DNA of 64,000 nt, from NCBI GenBank assembly GCA_964577255.1, contig CAZNYM010000001.1, positions 1 to 64,000 of the forward strand. Reading direction: 5' to 3'. The notes below the pieces were generated by a model that saw only the letters and a program-made list of their open reading frames with translations, ran no database searches and was not told the origin of the DNA. This document shows positions 8,441-17,125 of this stretch, in pieces; within the stretch, counting starts at the first letter, position 1; every line of letters begins with the position of its first letter. Source of the DNA: Micavibrio_C sp964577255. Its GTDB lineage: Bacteria > Pseudomonadota > Alphaproteobacteria > Micavibrionales > Micavibrionaceae. The translations under genes were made by a program, and so were the position numbers.

Positions 8441-9562
8441 TCAGGCGTTGCCAGCGCGGGCGCGCTTGCGGAAGATGTCTTCGGCCAGCTCGTCCGCCGC
8501 CTCGGCCGTCGTGACGCCGCGCGATTCAGAAATATTCAGAACCCTTTTCAGGGTGTCGCCGATGCCCTCGACATGCTGCACCATCGCCTCGCGGGTGACC
8601 GGGCGGCCGAAGGGCGTCAGCTTGTTGCGGTGGAAATACTCGTACGCCACAGCGATCACGCCGCCGGCGTTCACGACATAATCGGGCGCGTAGAGTATTT
8701 TGCGATCGGCCAGGATGCGGCCATGCTCGCTCCGGGCCAGCTGATTGTTGGCCGCGCCGCAGATGATATCGACCTTGAGCTGCTTGAGCGTATCGTCGTT
8801 GATCTGGGCTCCCAGGGCGCAAGGCGCGAACACGTTGGCGTGCACGGAAAAAATCTCCTCGGGCCTGACGACCGCGATGCCGGGCATGGCGCCCTGCGCA
8901 TGCGTCAGCACGTCGGCGCGCACGTCGGTGACGGTCAGTTCGGCGCCGTCCTTGTGCAAAAGACGCGCAAGGGCGTAACCGACCGCGCCCATGCCCTGAA
9001 TAGTAACTTTAAGCCCTTCCAGATGCGGACTGCCGTAGCGGCGTTCGACAGCGGCCTTCATGGCATGGAACACGCCCCATGCCGTCATCGGCGAAGGATC
9101 GCCGCCCAGATGCGTTTCGCCTGCTGGTTGCAGACCGACGACATAGGATGTTTCGCGGGCGATGACCGCCATGTCGTGTTCGTTGGTGCCGCTATCCTCG
9201 GCGGTGATATAACGGCCCTGCAGCCCGGCGACGGCCTTGCCCATCGCGGTCATCAGGGCTGTGCTTTTCTGCGAGCGCGGATCACCGATGATCACGCTCT
9301 TGCCGCCGCCGAAGGGCAAACCCGCGAGCGCGTTCTTGTACGTCATCCCCCGCGCCAGGCGCAACACGTCGCGGATCGCATCTTCCGGCGCGGCGTAGGC
9401 ATACATGCGGCAGCCGCCCAGGCCCGGACCCAGAGCGGTGTCGTGCAGGGCGACATAAGCCTCAAGCCCGCTTTCGGAATCTTGCACGTGCCGCACGGTC
9501 TCGTGGCGGTCGTAATCAGGATAGGCCTTGAAGAAAGCGGGATCGAGATCCTTGAAATTCAT
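8441..9562 (-). CDS. Glu/Leu/Phe/Val dehydrogenase, leucine dehydrogenase type
   Basis: NAD-dependent oxidative deamination of a branched-chain or aromatic amino acid to the 2-oxo acid. The protein has 373 aa; Leu dehydrogenases are about 365. The catalytic domain has GPGLGGCRM (45-53) and MTYKNALAGLPFGGGKSVI (73-91), which holds the substrate and catalytic lysines. The Rossmann domain has VTIQGMGAVGYALARLL. The start is the ATG at 9562, with AGGAG 7 nt upstream; the frame is open 15 codons further. A TATAAT box and a 12-bp palindrome lie upstream (separate entry). Leu, Val or Phe specificity is not resolvable from sequence. It would feed branched-chain amino-acid catabolism. Confidence 0.9.
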   Translation of the reverse strand: MNFKDLDPAFFKAYPDYDRHETVRHVQDSESGLEAYVALHDTALGPGLGGCRMYAYAAPEDAIRDVLRLARGMTYKNALAGLPFGGGKSVIIGDPRSQKSTALMTAMGKAVAGLQGRYITAEDSGTNEHDMAVIARETSYVVGLQPAGETHLGGDPSPMTAWGVFHAMKAAVERRYGSPHLEGLKVTIQGMGAVGYALARLLHKDGAELTVTDVRADVLTHAQGAMPGIAVVRPEEIFSVHANVFAPCALGAQINDDTLKQLKVDIICGAANNQLARSEHGRILADRKILYAPDYVVNAGGVIAVAYEYFHRNKLTPFGRPVTREAMVQHVEGIGDTLKRVLNISESRGVTTAEAADELAEDIFRKRARAGNA

Positions 9563-9606
9563 AGCATTCTCCTGCCGGGCAGCCTTAAAGCGGGCGCCAT
9601 CATACA

Positions 9607-9625
9607 ATTATAAAACCTGCAGGTT
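9607..9625 (-). promoter_or_regulatory. Candidate promoter and operator of the leucine-dehydrogenase-type gene
   Basis: On the minus strand a perfect TATAAT (9612-9607) lies about 45 nt upstream of the ATG. Immediately upstream of it is the 12-bp perfect palindrome AACCTGCAGGTT (9614-9625). The palindrome would therefore lie in the -35/-10 spacer, a classical repressor position. The -35 is poor, which would fit an activated or tightly regulated promoter. The regulator is unknown. Confidence 0.4.
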
Positions 9626-9759
9626 AATGTTTTTATTCACTTTTTTGGCACCGCAGCAAGTCCGCGTTATACAAAGACTTTCCGCTCTGGACAAGAAATT
9701 TATGCCCGCCTATCTTCGGCCGGACCCGCCAATCCCGGCTGGCAGCGAGGTACCAAGCC

Positions 9760-10122
9760 ATGGCCCGCATACTGGTCGCCGAAGACGACGCTTCGATGCG
9801 CCACTTCCTGACGATGGCCCTTGAACGCGCCGGGCACGACATCGAGGCCTGCGCCGACGGGCTCGAGGCCCTGCGCGCGCTCGAGGGTGACAGCCGCTTC
9901 GACCTGTTGCTAGCCGACATCATCATGCCCGGCATGGACGGGATCGAGCTTTCGCACCGCGCCGCCACCCTTTACCCGACCCTGAAGGTCATGTTCATCA
10001 CCGGCTTCGCCGCCGTGGCCCTGGATCACCAGGAAAACAAGGCCGAAGCCCCGCCCGTGCTATCCAAGCCCTTTCACCTCAAGGATTTGGTCGACCAGAT
10101 CGACCGGCTTCTGGCCGCCTGA
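9760..10122 (+). CDS. cpdR: CpdR-type single-domain response regulator
   Basis: A stand-alone receiver domain of 120 residues. In Caulobacter, unphosphorylated CpdR delivers substrates to ClpXP at the cell pole under control of the CckA-ChpT phosphorelay. Receiver residues are all present: acidic pocket Glu8-Asp9-Asp10, phospho-acceptor Asp53 (LADIIMPGMDG), Thr81 and Lys103 (LSKPFH). The segments MARILVAEDD, VMFITGFAAVAL and VLSKPFHLKDLV closely match alphaproteobacterial CpdR. No output domain follows. It sits just upstream of tRNA-Val and the Tad locus. Confidence 0.9.
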   Translation: MARILVAEDDASMRHFLTMALERAGHDIEACADGLEALRALEGDSRFDLLLADIIMPGMDGIELSHRAATLYPTLKVMFITGFAAVALDHQENKAEAPPVLSKPFHLKDLVDQIDRLLAA

Positions 10123-10142
10123 GCCGGCCCGGCAGAAAAGAC

Positions 10143-10171
10143 TTGAACATCAGAGGGTTTATGGCCATAAA
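10143..10171 (+). promoter_or_regulatory. Probable promoter of tRNA-Val
   Basis: TTGAAC (10143-10148) is followed by a 17-nt spacer and CATAAA (10166-10171), 18 nt before the tRNA 5' end. Spacing and match fit a housekeeping sigma-70 promoter. Confidence 0.5.
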
Positions 10172-10189
10172 TACCGGGATTTTCCCGGC

Positions 10190-10264
10190 GCGCAATTAGC
10201 TCAGTGGTAGAGCACTATGTTGACATCGTAGGGGTCGCAAGTTCAATCCTTGCATTGCGCACCA
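10190..10264 (+). tRNA. tRNA-Val (anticodon GAC)
   Basis: A 75-nt cloverleaf with acceptor GCGCAAT/ATTGCGC, discriminator A and encoded CCA (10262-10264). The D-arm is TAGCTCAGTGGTAGAGCA. The anticodon stem CTATG/CGTAG carries loop TTGACAT, giving anticodon GAC. The T-arm is AAGTTCAATCCTT. Confidence 0.96.
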
Positions 10265-10296
10265 TCCAGCCCCCCAAACAGAGCTTCCGGCAGAGC

Positions 10297-10322
10297 AAAA
10301 AAGGGGCATGACCTTTGCCCCT
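10297..10322 (-). terminator. Hairpin with U-tract on the minus strand
   Basis: A 7-bp stem (10302-10308 AGGGGCA with 10316-10322 TGCCCCT) is preceded on plus by six A. On the minus strand it would end in TTTTTT, the layout of an intrinsic terminator. No minus-strand gene ends here, so it may block antisense transcription toward tRNA-Val, or simply be a hairpin after the tRNA. A TATAAT at 10331-10336 just downstream may be the -10 of the following plus-strand gene. Confidence 0.35.
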
Positions 10323-10392
10323 GGAAACCCTATAATATGCGCGTCTGGCGGCCCTGCCGCTTTGTTTTCATAAGCACGACCGGAATCATCCC

Positions 10393-11046
10393 ATGTCCCT
10401 GACCCGCTGCCTGCTGTTCGCCGTTCTGGCTCTCTCCGCCGGGCTTTGCCTGGCCCCGGCCGCCCTGGCCCAGGACGACGGCGAAACGGCCGAGGTCGAA
10501 TGGGACGGCGCCACCCACCCGATGATCCGCCTGACCCCTGATAAATCGGAACTGGTGCGCCTCGACGAAAACGCGGTCACGGTGCTGATCGGCAACCCGC
10601 TTCATCTGAGCGTCCTGCTCGACTCGCCCAAGCTGATGGTGCTGGTGCCCCGCACGCCGGGCTCCACCACGCTCACGGTCCTGGGCGCGCGCGGCAAGGT
10701 CATCATGCAGCGCCATGTGATCGTCGCCAGCCCTAAGCAGAAATACGTGCGCGTGCGCCGCAGCTGCATTAACGCCGACGGCGCCGATTGCGCCGAAACC
10801 CGCGTTTATTACTGCCCCGACATGTGTCACGAAGTCGCGATCCAGGATGGCGATCCTGCCGTGAACAACCAGGCCACCGTGTCGGCGGGCGTGCAGAGCG
10901 GCAGCGCCAGCTCGGGCGACAACAGCACGGACGACGATGAGGATCGCGATGACAGCAATAACGATATTCCTGAGGAATATGACGACGGCAGCGAGGATGA
11001 CGATGCCGGCGACAGCGATGTCGGCACCGAAATGAAAATACAGTAA
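10393..11046 (+). CDS. CpaC/RcpA N-terminal-domain-like periplasmic protein with acidic tail
   Basis: A 217-aa exported protein (signal peptide about 1-26, ending AALAQ). Residues about 45-125 resemble the pilus-formation N-terminal domain found at the start of CpaC/RcpA secretins: VRLDENAVTVLIGNPLHLSV ... LVPRTPGSTTLTVLGARGKV. The secretin part is absent. Four cysteines (CINADGADC...YYCPDMC) could form disulfides. The last 40 residues are very rich in Asp, Glu and Ser. It is followed by tadD on the same strand, within the Tad locus, so a role as a secretin accessory or periplasmic adaptor is inferred. The full-length CpaC is encoded separately at 17792. Confidence 0.75.
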   Translation: MSLTRCLLFAVLALSAGLCLAPAALAQDDGETAEVEWDGATHPMIRLTPDKSELVRLDENAVTVLIGNPLHLSVLLDSPKLMVLVPRTPGSTTLTVLGARGKVIMQRHVIVASPKQKYVRVRRSCINADGADCAETRVYYCPDMCHEVAIQDGDPAVNNQATVSAGVQSGSASSGDNSTDDDEDRDDSNNDIPEEYDDGSEDDDAGDSDVGTEMKIQ

Positions 11047-11079
11047 CCGCTGGGCCCGCTTTTAAGGATGCCTTTGACC

Positions 11080-12174
11080 ATGAGACTTTCCCATTCCGCC
11101 CTGATCCGTTCCCTGATGCTGACCGGTGCGGCAGTGGTCGCCCTGTCGCTGGCCGCTTGCCAGACCACCGGCAGCGGCACGCCGCGCACCTCTCGCGCCG
11201 AGGTCGATGCCGCCGTGCAAAAAGCCATCGGCCAGACCCAGCGCGGCGCCGCGCACAAAGAAACACTGGCCGCGCTCGAGCAGCTTTACCGTCGCAAGAG
11301 CGACGATCCAGACATCGCCGTGCGCTACGCCCGTGCCCTGCGCGACGCCGGGCGCCTGAACCGGGCGCTTCTAGTGCTCAACCCGTTCGCCACCGACAAG
11401 GGCTTGCGCAATCCCGATGTCACCATCGAATTCGCGGCCGTGCATGCCACCATGGGCCAGTACGAAGAGGCCGAGAATTTCGCCCGCGCCGCCGTGCTGA
11501 TGCGCCCGGATTCGGGCCAAGCCTATCATATCCTGGGCATAGCGCTTGACGGCCAGGGCCAGAACAAGCCCGCCGAAGTCGCCTTCCGCAAGGCGCTCGA
11601 CAACTGGTCGGGCGACCCCACGCCGGTTCTGAACAATCTGGGCCTCAACCTCGCGGCCCAGGGCTTCCTCGATGAAGCCATGAGCACGCTGCGCCGCGCT
11701 TCGGCCCTCTCGCCGGGCCGCCCCGAGATCGAGCGCAATCTACGGATCGTCCAGGCGCTGGCGGCACAGCCGGGAACGTCGGTCCCGCCGGTCAACAAGG
11801 ATAATGTCGGCGTCAAGGATCCCGCGCGCGCCGAGGCACCGAAAAAACCTGAAACCAAGGCCCCGGCCGAAGGAGCGGTGAAGGTTTCGGAGAAAATAGA
11901 AGTCACCGTCGCTGAAGAAAAAGAAGAAAAACCGGCCCCCCTGCCCGGCCGCAAGCCGGACGCGCCGGTGAAGCAGGCGGCTGAGGAACCTGCCGCCAAG
12001 CCTGCCAAGGCCGTGTCTGCCGCTCCGCTTGAGAAGGTCGACGGTGAAACCATCGAGGTCAAAGGCCTTTCCGACGAAGATCAGGGCGCCAGCCCCAACG
12101 ACATCAAGCCGGCGGCCGACGGCACAAAGCAGCCTTCCGCGCGGCCGATCGTCCGGCCCCGCATGAACGAGTAG
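11080..12174 (+). CDS. tadD: TadD-like TPR lipoprotein
   Basis: A Tad pilus assembly lipoprotein; TadD is needed for secretin (RcpA/CpaC) assembly in Aggregatibacter. The signal peptide ends in the lipobox LAAC. TPR-like helices run from about residue 45 to 235 (e.g. AYHILGIALDGQGQNKPAEV, PVLNNLGLNLAAQGFLDEAM). The C-terminal third is a low-complexity Ala/Pro/Lys/Glu tail that may span the periplasm. An in-frame ATG at 11068 exists, but AAGGA at 11064-11068 overlaps it and is well spaced for the ATG at 11080. It is convergent with tadC, with a 7-bp gap. Confidence 0.85.
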   Translation: MRLSHSALIRSLMLTGAAVVALSLAACQTTGSGTPRTSRAEVDAAVQKAIGQTQRGAAHKETLAALEQLYRRKSDDPDIAVRYARALRDAGRLNRALLVLNPFATDKGLRNPDVTIEFAAVHATMGQYEEAENFARAAVLMRPDSGQAYHILGIALDGQGQNKPAEVAFRKALDNWSGDPTPVLNNLGLNLAAQGFLDEAMSTLRRASALSPGRPEIERNLRIVQALAAQPGTSVPPVNKDNVGVKDPARAEAPKKPETKAPAEGAVKVSEKIEVTVAEEKEEKPAPLPGRKPDAPVKQAAEEPAAKPAKAVSAAPLEKVDGETIEVKGLSDEDQGASPNDIKPAADGTKQPSARPIVRPRMNE

Positions 12175-12181
12175 TTTTAGG

Positions 12182-13147
12182 CTACTTGAGGATCGCCTGC
12201 GCCTGGATCACGGCAGGCGCCATGATCACCACGAACAGCACCGGCAGGAAGAAGAGGATCATCGGCACCGTCAGTTTCGGCGGCAGCGCGGCGGCCTTGC
12301 GCTCGGCCTCGGCCATGCGCTGGTCGCGCAGGTCGTTGGCAATCACCCGCATGGCCTGCGACACGGACGTACCGTATTGTTCAGCCTGCACCAGGGCGGT
12401 CGCGAAGGTCTTGGCCGAGCCGCTGCCAACCCGGCGGGCGAAATCCTGAAGCGCCGCCCGGCGGTCGTTCAGCATGGCCATTTCCGCGCTCAGGATACCC
12501 AGCTCCTCGGCTAGCGTAGGCGAATGCTCGGAAATCTCCTCGGCAATGCGCTGCACCGTCTGCTCGAGGCCGATACCGCCCTGCACGCAGATCAGCATCA
12601 TGTCGAGCGCATCCGGAAAGGCGTAGTTGATCTCAAGCGAGCGCTTGTCGATCATGTTCTTGAGCAAAACCTTGGGCAGGAAATAACCCGCCACCACGCC
12701 GCCGCCGAGAATGGCAAGAATGGCGATGTTCGAGGGCTCCTTCATGCCGGAGATGAACATCAGGCCGATCCCCATAAAGAAGAACGGCAGGATCGCGCGC
12801 GCGGCGATGAATTTGACCGGCGCCGAAGGATTGCGGATGCCGGCCTGCAGCAGCTGGTCGCGCACTTTGTCGCCCATATCGCCCAGCATCTCCTGGACCT
12901 TGAACACCATCGCCACCGAATCCTTGGCGGACAAGCTTTGCGTGCCCTTCTTGTGGCGGTTTTCGAGCTCGGAACGGGTTTTTTCGAACAAATCCTTGCG
13001 GCGTTTTTCAATGACGGATTTAAAACGCTCCTGCTTTTCCGACTTGGCCAGCAGCGGCAAAACCACGCCGATGAACGATAGCATCGCCAGCGCGGCGCTA
13101 ATCATCGTGACAAGAGCGGTATTGCTTATGCCTATGACTTCCAGCAT
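12182..13147 (-). CDS. tadC: Tad pilus inner-membrane platform protein TadC
   Basis: A 321-aa inner-membrane protein of the type II secretion F (GspF) family, which forms the Flp pilus assembly platform with TadB. There are membrane segments near the N-terminus (about 10-32), at about 115-165, and at the very C-terminus (LTVPMILFFLPVLFVVIMAP). The cytoplasmic segment FPDALDMMLICVQGGIGLEQ is the GspF/TadC signature. It is the last gene of the tadZ-tadA-tadB-tadC run and starts 6 nt after tadB. Confidence 0.95.
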   Translation of the reverse strand: MLEVIGISNTALVTMISAALAMLSFIGVVLPLLAKSEKQERFKSVIEKRRKDLFEKTRSELENRHKKGTQSLSAKDSVAMVFKVQEMLGDMGDKVRDQLLQAGIRNPSAPVKFIAARAILPFFFMGIGLMFISGMKEPSNIAILAILGGGVVAGYFLPKVLLKNMIDKRSLEINYAFPDALDMMLICVQGGIGLEQTVQRIAEEISEHSPTLAEELGILSAEMAMLNDRRAALQDFARRVGSGSAKTFATALVQAEQYGTSVSQAMRVIANDLRDQRMAEAERKAAALPPKLTVPMILFFLPVLFVVIMAPAVIQAQAILK

Positions 13148-13153
13148 GGCCGC

Positions 13154-14131
13154 CTACACCTTAAAGTTAATCATGGCTTTCATCATGAAGATGCCGATGC
13201 CCATCCACACCGCCGAGCCTACCATCAGCGCCTTGCCGACGGGGGTGGTGAAGAGGAGCCCGGTATAGCCGGGGTTGATCAGATAAAGACCGGTGCCGAT
13301 CAGGATCGGCAGGGAGCCGATGATCATTGCCGAGGCCTTGGCCTCGGCGGAAAGCGCTTTAACCTTGCGCTTCAGGCGAAAACGCGCGCGGATGACCCCC
13401 GCCAGGTTGCTGAGAACCTCGGACAGGCTGGAGCCGGTCTGGGCCTGAATGGCCACGCCGGTCGCAAACATCTGCATCTCAGTGATGGGCATGCGCCGCG
13501 CCGCCATCAGGGCGGCCTCGGGCAGCGATATGCCGATTTTCTGCGCATCGTAAATGCGCGACATCTCCTCGCCCACCGGGCCTTCGAATTCCTTGCTCGC
13601 CATGTGAATGGCCTCGGTCACGGGCATACCGGCTTTCAGAAGCCGCACCATGGCCTCGAGCGCATCGGAAAATTCGTTGAGAAATTTCATCTGGCGGCGC
13701 TCGACCTTCTTCTTGAGGAAGAAGCGCGGCAGGCCCAGAAAACCGGTAATGAAGATCAGCAGAAGCGTTCCCGGCTTGACGCCCAGGATGGCCGCGATCA
13801 CGGTGATGACTACGCCGAAAATCAGAGAGCGGATCCAGAACTGCTTGACGGTGATCGACATCCCGGCCTGCTCGATTTTCACGGCCAGGTTGCTTTTCCT
13901 GCTTTTGCCGGCAAACTCTCCTGTTTCCTTTAGTTTCTTGGCGATTTCGGCGCGGCGCTTGTCCTGCACGCTCTTGTCGTTCTTCTCGCCGCCTTCAGTG
14001 ACCGACTGCCCTTTGATGATTGCCAGGGTGCGGTCTTTGCCGCGCGATGATCCGCGCGTGGCGAGCGTCATGACACCGCCCAGCACCATAGCGAATACCG
14101 CGCCGCCGACGATGATCATAATCATATCCAT
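13154..14131 (-). CDS. tadB: Tad pilus inner-membrane platform protein TadB
   Basis: A 325-aa GspF-type inner-membrane protein, partner of TadC. A membrane anchor lies at residues 1-22; two segments near 100-140 and two at the C-terminus follow. The signature region is FSDALEAMVRLLKAGMPVTE with SSLSEVLSNLAGVIRARFRL. Its ATG lies 2 nt after the tadA stop, implying translational coupling. It belongs to the pilus motor operon. Confidence 0.95.
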   Translation of the reverse strand: MDMIMIIVGGAVFAMVLGGVMTLATRGSSRGKDRTLAIIKGQSVTEGGEKNDKSVQDKRRAEIAKKLKETGEFAGKSRKSNLAVKIEQAGMSITVKQFWIRSLIFGVVITVIAAILGVKPGTLLLIFITGFLGLPRFFLKKKVERRQMKFLNEFSDALEAMVRLLKAGMPVTEAIHMASKEFEGPVGEEMSRIYDAQKIGISLPEAALMAARRMPITEMQMFATGVAIQAQTGSSLSEVLSNLAGVIRARFRLKRKVKALSAEAKASAMIIGSLPILIGTGLYLINPGYTGLLFTTPVGKALMVGSAVWMGIGIFMMKAMINFKV

Positions 14132-14133
14132 GA

Positions 14134-15687
14134 TCAGCCAAAAGCCTCCGCCATGGCGTCGAGAACCAGTTTTTCCACCCCGAACTGACGCGCGCGGTCG
14201 AAGAATTTCGGGCGCAGGCCGGTCGATTTCTGGGTGCAGATCAGCTTGCCGTTTTCGTCTTCGCCAGTGATCTCAAGCGCGAACAGATCCTGCATGGTGA
14301 CGACTTCGCCTTCCATACCGGTGATCTCAGAAACGTGCGTGACTTTACGCGAACCGTCGCGCAGGCGCTGCACCTGGATGATGACGTTGACGGCGCTGGC
14401 GATCTGCTCGCGCACCGCCGCCGAGGGCAGGTTGAGACCGCCCATGGCGATCATATTTTCCATACGGGTGATGGCTTCGCGCGGGTTATTGGCATGGACC
14501 GTGCCCATCGAGCCGTCGTGGCCCGTGTTCATGGCCTGCAGCAGGTCGAAGGCTTCGGGACCACGCACCTCGCCGACGATGATGCGTTCAGGGCGCATAC
14601 GCAGACAGTTTTTGATCAGGTCGCGCATGGTGACCGAACCGGCGCCTTCGAGGTTGGGCGGGCGGGTCTCCAGGCGCACGACGTGCGGTTGCTGCAGCTG
14701 CAGTTCGCAGGCGTCTTCGCAGGTAATCACGCGTTCGCCGTGCTCGATATAGCGCGTCAGACAGTTCAACATCGTGGTTTTACCGGAACCGGTACCACCG
14801 GAAACAAGCACGTTCACGCGGCAGCGGCCGATGGCCATGATCAGTTTGGCGCAGCTCGGCGTCATGGCCTTGAAATCGACCAGTTTTTCGAGCGTCAGCT
14901 TGTCTTTCTTGAATTTACGGATGGTCATGCAGGCGCCGTCAACCGCCAGCGGCGGGATGATGACGTTCACACGAGAACCGTCAGGCAGACGCGCATCGCA
15001 TATCGGCGAAGATTCGTCGACCCGGCGACCGATCGCGCCCACAATCCTCTGGCAGATCGTGGTCAAATGCTGGTTGTCACGAAATTTAATCTCGGTGCGC
15101 TGGATCTTCCCGCCCACCTCGATATAGGTGGTATCGGGGCCGTTGATCATGATATCGGCGATATCGTCGCGCTCCAGAAGGGTCTCCAGCGGGCCATAGC
15201 CCAGCATGTCGTCGCCGCATTCCTTGGAAACCTGTTCGAGCTCGGCGGGCGTGATGTCGAGATTGCGGAAGCGGGCGATCTCCTGCACCGCCGAGGACAC
15301 TTCCTCGCGTGCAGCCTTGGCGTCCATGCGGGCCAGCGCCTTGAGGTCGATACCGTCGCGCAGATCGAGCCAGATGCGGTTGCGGGCGCGCTGCAGGCGC
15401 AGGGACGTCATATTGTCGGCGCTGCTGGCCTTTTCCGCAGGTGCTTCGCTATGGCCAAGGGAGAGAATATCGTCACTCAGGCTCGCGGTTTCCGCTGGTT
15501 TTTTTGCTTCGGCAGTGGGCGCCGCCTTGGGAGCGGCCCCACCCGTCTGGGCGGACAGCGCCTTGAGCCGAGCCGCCTGCTCGTCGGGCATGGCAGTGGC
15601 CGGCGCGGCCGCTTTAGGCGGAGGAGGAGGCGGTGCGGCGGCACCGCCCGTTTGCCCTCCTGATGTCTTTTTACCAAAGCCGCTCAT
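14134..15687 (-). CDS. tadA: Tad/Flp pilus assembly ATPase CpaF/TadA
   Basis: The cytoplasmic hexameric ATPase (GspE/VirB11 superfamily) that powers Flp pilus extension and retraction. The 517-aa protein has a low-complexity Ala/Pro/Lys N-terminus (1-90) and then the conserved core. Walker A is GGTGSGKT (297-304); the Asp box and Walker B region contain ERIIVGEVRGPEAFDLLQAM, followed by the His box TGHDGSMGTVHANNP. It follows the TadZ/CpaE gene by 8 nt and precedes tadB by 2 nt. Confidence 0.97.
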   Translation of the reverse strand: MSGFGKKTSGGQTGGAAAPPPPPPKAAAPATAMPDEQAARLKALSAQTGGAAPKAAPTAEAKKPAETASLSDDILSLGHSEAPAEKASSADNMTSLRLQRARNRIWLDLRDGIDLKALARMDAKAAREEVSSAVQEIARFRNLDITPAELEQVSKECGDDMLGYGPLETLLERDDIADIMINGPDTTYIEVGGKIQRTEIKFRDNQHLTTICQRIVGAIGRRVDESSPICDARLPDGSRVNVIIPPLAVDGACMTIRKFKKDKLTLEKLVDFKAMTPSCAKLIMAIGRCRVNVLVSGGTGSGKTTMLNCLTRYIEHGERVITCEDACELQLQQPHVVRLETRPPNLEGAGSVTMRDLIKNCLRMRPERIIVGEVRGPEAFDLLQAMNTGHDGSMGTVHANNPREAITRMENMIAMGGLNLPSAAVREQIASAVNVIIQVQRLRDGSRKVTHVSEITGMEGEVVTMQDLFALEITGEDENGKLICTQKSTGLRPKFFDRARQFGVEKLVLDAMAEAFG

Positions 15688-15695
15688 TCAGGTTT

Positions 15696-16964
15696 TCAGG
15701 CCTTCTTCTTGAGTTTGGAAAGGACGGAACCAATTCCGCTCGTCTTTTTATCTTCATCGTTGACGGCCGACGCGTCGCCACCGTGAATATTGAGAACCTT
15801 GCGGATGATCGCCGTCAGCTTGTCGGCAAGATCGGCGCCGTCCTTGTCTTCATGAAGCTTGCGTGCCTGGCTCTCTGTGCGCACGAACAAATCGGGGTTG
15901 AAAGGAAGAATCGCGGCAAGTTTGCGTTCAAGTCCTTCCTCGATCTGGCCTTTGGGAACTTCGTCCTTGGCGGCCAGGCCCTGCATATTGAGAATGATGT
16001 CCATCACATCACCGGTCGTCGCGGCGGTGCCGCCGCGCAGATCCTTGATCTCCTTGAGCAGGGTGCGGGTCGCCCGCACCGAGGTCAGGGTCGGCGAGGT
16101 AACCACCATGATCTTGTGAGCGCGGGCCAGAACCGCCCGCTGCAGCAAGGGCGAGGATTGCGACAGATCGGCGATCACCACCGGATAGGTGGCCATGAAA
16201 TAATCGAGCAGCGCCTCGTAATATTCCGGCGACACGGAATCATCCAGCATCACATCGCCGCCACTGCTCAGGATCGAAAGCTTGTCGGTGCGGTTCACCA
16301 CCATGCGGCTGAGACTGTCGTGGCTTTTCTCGGCGGCGGCGCGCGTCGCCTCGGCAAGCGTGGTCGAAGGCTCGAATTCCATCCCCACGCTTAAGGTCGA
16401 CCAGCCGGCCGAGGCGTCCAGCAGGAACGTCTTCTGCCCCAGTTTGTCGGAAAGCGCCCAGGCCGTACCCTCGCACAGCACAGTCGTGCCCACACCGCCC
16501 TTGGCGCCGACGAAGGCGATCAGGCGGCTGCCGGTAGCGCCGATGCGCTTGAGCAGAGTGGCAGCAATATCGTTGCCCAGGGGGCCCGTCTTGAGCGGCT
16601 TGACCAGATAATCGCTGATGCCCATGCCCACCAGGCGGCGGTAAAGATTGACGTCGTTGACCGGGCCGACGATGATGGCAGCCGTGCCTTCGACGCACAC
16701 GCCGCCCAGGGCTTCGATCTTCTGGGTGAATGATTCGTTGATGTCTTCGGTCTGAACGATGACGAGATCGGGCGAAGGCTGCTGCGCGTAAAGCTCGGCC
16801 GCCGTCTGCGCGTCCCCTTCGATCACTTCGAGCGCCACGCGGGCGAAACGCCAGTCCTGCTGCAGCGCCGCCAGCGCAGCCTTGGTCTCTGCATCACGCG
16901 TGAACAACGTCACGCGCGCGGCCGGCAGCAATACGGAAGTGTATGATTTATCGTCGTCGCTCAT
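15696..16964 (-). CDS. cpaE: Pilus assembly protein CpaE/TadZ (MinD/ParA-like ATPase)
   Basis: A localisation factor that places the Tad machinery at the cell pole. The 422-aa protein has a degenerate receiver-like N-terminal domain (about 10-140), then a MinD/ParA-type ATPase with the deviant Walker A motif KGGVGTT (IAFVGAKGGVGTTVLCEG). The frame is open 34 codons upstream, but the ATG at 16964 (MSDDDKSYTSV) starts the conserved domain. The 161-bp gap to cpaD is AT-rich and probably carries the promoter of the tadZABC run. Confidence 0.93.
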   Translation of the reverse strand: MSDDDKSYTSVLLPAARVTLFTRDAETKAALAALQQDWRFARVALEVIEGDAQTAAELYAQQPSPDLVIVQTEDINESFTQKIEALGGVCVEGTAAIIVGPVNDVNLYRRLVGMGISDYLVKPLKTGPLGNDIAATLLKRIGATGSRLIAFVGAKGGVGTTVLCEGTAWALSDKLGQKTFLLDASAGWSTLSVGMEFEPSTTLAEATRAAAEKSHDSLSRMVVNRTDKLSILSSGGDVMLDDSVSPEYYEALLDYFMATYPVVIADLSQSSPLLQRAVLARAHKIMVVTSPTLTSVRATRTLLKEIKDLRGGTAATTGDVMDIILNMQGLAAKDEVPKGQIEEGLERKLAAILPFNPDLFVRTESQARKLHEDKDGADLADKLTAIIRKVLNIHGGDASAVNDEDKKTSGIGSVLSKLKKKA

Positions 16965-17125
16965 GATACGTCTTTGGCTGATAACCCCCGGCAAAATCTC
17001 GGGTTTGAGACAATCCCACACATCATAATTGCGCTTAAAGGTTACGAATTGCTTAGCGCCGGGCACGCGCCGTTAATTCGCATTTTATCGAAAATCGATA
17101 TTAGGATGTCGTTAAGCTTTATCGC

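Noticed and set aside
8438..8443. TGATCA at the junction of yjbH and the dehydrogenase as a regulatory palindrome
   Set aside because: It is simply the two convergent stop codons placed back to back (TGA and, on minus, TGA).
10330..10830. A minus-strand 166-codon frame that the 10297-10322 hairpin might terminate
   Set aside because: It lies entirely antisense to the CpaC-N-like gene, and its translation is His/Gln/Arg-rich shadow sequence; no start signals are present.
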